Positions 5,366 to 10,046 of a DNA stretch of 10,046 bases are shown here, one piece after another. A model generated the notes under the pieces. It saw only the letters and a list, made by a program, of their open reading frames with translations, was not told the origin of the DNA and made no database searches. The DNA is from a bacterium (lineage in GTDB: Bacteria; Krumholzibacteriota; Krumholzibacteria; LZORAL124-64-63): assembly GCA_021767885.1 (NCBI GenBank), contig JAASSM010000024.1:1-10046 (forward strand), given 5' to 3'. Positions within the stretch are counted from its first letter, which is position 1. Each line of letters starts with the position of its first letter. The translations under genes and the position numbers were made by a program.

Positions 5366-6345
5366 ACCGCTCGCTTCTCTCGATCCGCCCGGCCGCCGCG
5401 GTCCGCCGCGCGTCCGCCCGGGCCCTGGTCCTGGCCGCATCCCTCGTCCTGCTGGCCCTGGCGGCCGGCTGCGGCAGCGAGGAGACCACCACCCTGGCCC
5501 CGGCGGACAGCAATCGCTTCGCCGCCCACGCCGTGGGTACCGACACCCCGCTCGAGCTGGTCACCTGGAACCTGCGCAACTTCGCCAGCGACGCCGGTAG
5601 CGAGGAGGTCGCCCTGGTGGCGGAGGCCATCGCCGGCATGGGGGCGGACGTGGTGGCGCTGCAGGAGATCGCCCAGGGCGTGCGGTTCGACCAGCTGCTG
5701 GAGCAGTTGCCCGACTGGTCCGGCTACCAGGCCCGCAGCGACAACTTCCAGAACCTGGCCTACGTCTGGCTGGACAGCACGGTGACCGTGCGGGGCGTGA
5801 GCGAGCTGTTCCCCTCGGAGTGGCGGGCCTTTCCGCGCCAGCCGCTGGTGCTGGAGATCAGCTGGCAGGGGCACGATCTGGTCCTGGTCAACAACCACCT
5901 CAAGTGCTGCGGCAACGGCGTGCTCGAGGCCGACGACGAGGACGACGAGGAGACCCGGCGCCTGGCCGCCGTCGAACTGATGACCGCCTGGGTGGATGCC
6001 GAGCAGGCCGATGCCGCCGTGGTGATCCTCGGTGATCTCAACGACCTGATCACCGACGACGCCGCCAACAACGTGTTCGCCACGTGGCTCGGCCGCCCGG
6101 ACGACTTCCGGTTCGCCGACCAGGCCGTGGCCGCCGGGCCGGCCGACGGCTGGTCGTGGGGGCCGGGCCGCAGCCATCTCGATCACCTGCTGGTGACCGA
6201 CGAGCTCTTCGGCGCCCTGGCCGCAGCGGGGGCGTCATGCCGGACGCTCCGCCTGGACCGCGACCTCCGCGGCGGCGACTTCACCACCAGGATGTCCGAC
6301 CACGCGCCGGTGGTGCTGGTGTTGCCGGGATCGGCCCTGCCCTGA
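5362..6345 (+). CDS. Endonuclease/exonuclease/phosphatase-family lipoprotein
   Basis: 327 residues from a TTG start that overlaps the previous stop (TTGA). The signal sequence has a hydrophobic run (21-35) and lipobox LAAGC (Cys 37), so the protein should be anchored to a membrane outside the cytoplasm. The EEP (DNase I-like) fold is complete: TWNLRNF (N70), ALQEI (E102), NNHLKCC (H179), LGDLND (D225, N227) and MSDHAP (D313, H314) supply the metal-binding and catalytic residues. An acidic run (191-197) follows a Cys pair next to the catalytic His (C182, C183), a combination I recall from a subgroup of secreted EEP proteins. Family members cleave nucleic acids, phosphoinositides or other phosphodiesters. 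An extracytoplasmic nuclease or phosphodiesterase is the likely role, with the substrate unknown. Last gene of the operon. Confidence 0.9.
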   Translation: MNRSLLSIRPAAAVRRASARALVLAASLVLLALAAGCGSEETTTLAPADSNRFAAHAVGTDTPLELVTWNLRNFASDAGSEEVALVAEAIAGMGADVVALQEIAQGVRFDQLLEQLPDWSGYQARSDNFQNLAYVWLDSTVTVRGVSELFPSEWRAFPRQPLVLEISWQGHDLVLVNNHLKCCGNGVLEADDEDDEETRRLAAVELMTAWVDAEQADAAVVILGDLNDLITDDAANNVFATWLGRPDDFRFADQAVAAGPADGWSWGPGRSHLDHLLVTDELFGALAAAGASCRTLRLDRDLRGGDFTTRMSDHAPVVLVLPGSALP

Positions 6346-6349
6346 ACGG

Positions 6350-7309
6350 TCAGGCGCCGGCGGCGTCCGAGGCGTCGAGGAGCCAGGGCGGGACCAGGCC
6401 GAGCTCGGCGGCCTTGATCTCGAACTCGGCGCGCTCCCGGTTGCGCAGCAACTTGCCCGTGCGCCCGGAACGCCGCAGCCAGCCGGCGGCCTCGGCGGCG
6501 GCCAGGGTGGCGGCGTGGTCGCCGCGTCCGAGCGGGCCGAGGACCTCGCGGTCCAGGCGCGAGAGGCTCAGAGCGCCCAGGCGGTAGTCGCGGAACGCCT
6601 CCCACACCACCGGCACCCACCGCGCGACGATCTGCTCGCCGATGGTCCGCGCGTAGTCGCGGATCTCGATCTGCGCGTGTGGGTCCATGCGCAGGGCCAG
6701 GAAGTGCAGCAGGTTGTGCAGATCGCACTTCCAGTAGGCCTCGGTGTAGGTACACAGCGGCAGGTCCTTGCGCGCCTGCTCCCGGGCCACGCCACGGTCG
6801 AGCCGCGCGAGGTAGACGTCGCGGGCGAGGCCCTGGAGGTCCGCCTCCTGCCGGCTGAGCTCCTCGCCGGCGACCCGGTCCACGGCCCCCTCGCTCCCCT
6901 GCCGGTTGCTGCTGGCCTGACGCCGCCAGCGGTCCGGGGCGGTGCGCTGGGCGGCGTCGATGGCGATGGAGTAGCGCGTGCTGGTCTCGTTCACCGAGGC
7001 CGTCCGGTGCCGGATCCACTGCCGCCAGGCGTCCATGGGCACGCGGACGTGGAGCTTGAGCTCGCACATCTCGAAGGGCGTGGTGTGCCGGTGCCGCAGG
7101 AGATAGCGGATCAGGCCCCGGTCGTCGGAGACCTGCTTGGTGCCCTCGCCGTAGCTGACGCGGGCGGCCTGGACCACGGCGGCGTCGTCGCCCATGTAGT
7201 CGACCACCCGCACGAAGCCGTCGTCGAGGACGGGGAAGGCCTCGCCCAGGATGGCGTCCAGGGCGGCGACGTGCGGGCGCTGGAGGTGCTCGGCGTTCTG
7301 CTCGGGCAT
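6350..7309 (-). CDS. thyX: Flavin-dependent thymidylate synthase ThyX
   Basis: 319 residues. ThyX uses FAD, NADPH and 5,10-methylenetetrahydrofolate to methylate dUMP to dTMP in the cytoplasm. The signature RHRxxSxNExS is exact (RHRTASVNETS, 100-110, followed by TRYS). Supporting elements are AARVSYGEGTK (48-58), LLRHRHTTPFE (70-80, a conserved region before the signature), SSNRQGS (133-139) and the C-terminal-half stretch CDLHNLLHFLALRMDPHAQIEIRDYA. The protein is longer than the common 220-250-residue forms, with roughly 50 extra C-terminal residues containing an Arg/Lys-rich segment and ending in PPWLLD. The ATG has GAGGAG 7 nt upstream. It lies 15 nt after the hutU stop, so the two are probably one transcript. 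It meets the plus-strand operon tail to tail with 4 bp between stop codons. I see no thyA in the window. Confidence 0.97.
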   Translation of the reverse strand: MPEQNAEHLQRPHVAALDAILGEAFPVLDDGFVRVVDYMGDDAAVVQAARVSYGEGTKQVSDDRGLIRYLLRHRHTTPFEMCELKLHVRVPMDAWRQWIRHRTASVNETSTRYSIAIDAAQRTAPDRWRRQASSNRQGSEGAVDRVAGEELSRQEADLQGLARDVYLARLDRGVAREQARKDLPLCTYTEAYWKCDLHNLLHFLALRMDPHAQIEIRDYARTIGEQIVARWVPVVWEAFRDYRLGALSLSRLDREVLGPLGRGDHAATLAAAEAAGWLRRSGRTGKLLRNRERAEFEIKAAELGLVPPWLLDASDAAGA

Positions 7310-7324
7310 GAGGCGGCTCCTCGG

Positions 7325-9370
<2,046 letters not shown>

Positions 9371-9376
9371 GGTGGT

Positions 9377-9382
9377 CCTCCT
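9377..9382 (-). promoter_or_regulatory. Shine-Dalgarno site fixing the GTG start of hutU
   Basis: On the minus strand AGGAGG is followed by ACCACC and then GTG (9370-9368). The near-perfect match at 6-nt spacing decides for this GTG over in-frame ATG codons further upstream. Confidence 0.8.
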
Positions 9383-9436
9383 GGATGGTCGCGGTCTGGC
9401 CATGGGGGCTGGCTGCCGGGCGCCGGTGCGGCCCAG

Positions 9437-9471
9437 AACATAGCATGCGGTCGCGACGGGAGAAAGGGCAG
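9437..9471 (-). promoter_or_regulatory. Possible promoter for hutU-thyX
   Basis: On the minus strand CTGCCC (9471-9466) is followed after 18 nt by CATGCT (9447-9442), and TATGTT (9442-9437) overlaps it as an alternative -10. Transcription would start about 55-65 nt before the hutU GTG. The -35 match is weak. It was chosen because it is the only AT-leaning spot at a suitable distance. Confidence 0.3.
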
Positions 9472-9568
9472 CCGTTCCGGAGGGGCGTGCGGCCGCTTCA
9501 CCGGGCGCGGTCGCCGGCGCCAACCGGCTGTCGCGATGGCGGTTCTGCCTTCCGACGGGGGCGGCGGC

Positions 9569-9598
9569 TTGCCCCGGCGCGCCACCTCGCCGTATGCT
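9569..9598 (+). promoter_or_regulatory. Predicted sigma70-type promoter for the 9652 gene
   Basis: TTGCCC (9569-9574) and TATGCT (9593-9598) are separated by 18 nt, each matching the consensus at 4 of 6 positions. The start site would be near 9605, giving a leader of about 47 nt. It lies back to back with the hutU promoter candidate. Confidence 0.5.
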
Positions 9599-9651
9599 GA
9601 TCGCAAGGTCAAGCCGCCCCTGATCGCGCCACCCCAGGGAAAGGCCTCGTC

Positions 9652-10046
9652 ATGAGCCTTCGACCCTCGCCCGCGGCCGGCGCCCGTCATGCCACCCTCG
9701 CGGGTCTGGCCCTGCTCTGGACCCTGTCCACCCACCTGATCGCGACCCCGACCTCCGCCCGCATCGTGCTGCCCGAGGTGCACGACCACGTCACCGTCCT
9801 GCTCGCCGACGGCTGGCGCCTCGCCGACGCGACCGTCCACTGGTCCGAGCGCGATGGCGGCCTCGCGGTGGCGCGGACGGCGGACCGCGCGGAGCGGATC
9901 TACGCGCCGGGCCAGATCCAGGCCCTCCTGGACGTCAGTGGCCAGGACATCACCGGCCGGATCCTGCCGGCATGGGTGCTGCCGCGTCTGGCGGGGGCCC
10001 ACCCGCCGGCCGTGACGCCGCCGGGCGCGCCGGGGCCGCCGCGCGA
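9652..10046 (+). CDS. Secreted protein of unknown function, 3' end cut by window edge
   Basis: 131 codons are visible with no stop before the right edge. The N-terminus is a signal peptide: basic start, hydrophobic run about 14-30, and a likely cut after TSA (residue 36). The mature part begins RIVLPEVHDHVTVLLADG and alternates short hydrophobic strands with charged residues. ERIYAPGQIQALLD is followed by GQDITGRILP, which suggests a small beta-rich unit. A Pro-rich stretch (118-130) follows and may be a linker to further domains outside the window. I do not recognise the family. AGGGA and AAGG lie 8-16 nt before the ATG and fit a ribosome binding site. It is divergently oriented from hutU. 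Confidence 0.75.
   Translation, partial: MSLRPSPAAGARHATLAGLALLWTLSTHLIATPTSARIVLPEVHDHVTVLLADGWRLADATVHWSERDGGLAVARTADRAERIYAPGQIQALLDVSGQDITGRILPAWVLPRLAGAHPPAVTPPGAPGPPR

Noticed and set aside
3575..5440. Minus-strand open frame of about 621 codons
   Set aside because: It is a shadow of three plus-strand genes with lipoboxes and membrane helices. It is dominated by Arg/Gln/His with no motif.
9451..9536. Two TCGCGA palindromes exactly 80 bp apart in the hutU divergent region
   Set aside because: Six-base GC-rich palindromes are common at this composition, and nothing beyond one flanking base is shared.

Overview
The window is about 70% GC by eye, densely coded, and has no mobile elements, CRISPR arrays or RNA genes that I can see. 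Lipoprotein signal sequences with good lipoboxes, a long-form urocanase, a flavin-dependent ThyX and strong Shine-Dalgarno (SD) sites point to a Gram-negative, high-GC bacterium. The long enzyme forms and the mix of genes remind me of uncultivated FCB-type lineages (Krumholzibacteriota/Eisenbacteria-like), but no gene here fixes the phylum and that placement is a guess.

Layout, left to right. (1) Minus strand, 1-1141: a PAS-histidine-kinase-like gene cut by the left edge just as a receiver domain seems to begin. Its ATPase motifs are intact, but the usual phospho-acceptor His position is Asp. (2) Two GC-rich hairpins (1204-1252) separate it from the next minus-strand gene, a secreted transglutaminase-like protein (1254-2720). 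(3) A 212-bp divergent promoter region (2721-2932) carries one good sigma70-type promoter in each direction, and a perfect 8-bp inverted repeat lies in the rightward leader. (4) A tight four-gene plus-strand operon (2933-6345) encodes two LPP20-like lipoproteins, a YgjV-type three-helix membrane protein fused to an apparent GNAT-like domain, and an endonuclease/exonuclease/phosphatase (EEP) family lipoprotein that starts at TTG inside the previous stop codon. (5) It meets, tail to tail with a 4-bp gap, a minus-strand pair: hutU (urocanate hydratase, 7325-9370), then thyX (6350-7309). (6) After a 281-bp divergent intergenic region, a secreted protein of unknown function begins at 9652 and runs off the right edge.

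How the genes may work together: the transglutaminase-like protein, the two LPP20-like lipoproteins, the YgjV/GNAT protein and the EEP lipoprotein all carry export or membrane signals, so 1254-6345 reads as a cell-envelope locus of undefined purpose. hutU and thyX are 15 bp apart and are probably co-transcribed. The possible biochemical link is folate one-carbon supply from histidine breakdown to dTMP synthesis. No hutH, hutI or formiminotransferase gene is in view, so that link is an inference. Very long open frames antisense to real genes, up to about 1000 codons, are GC-bias artefacts and were left out.
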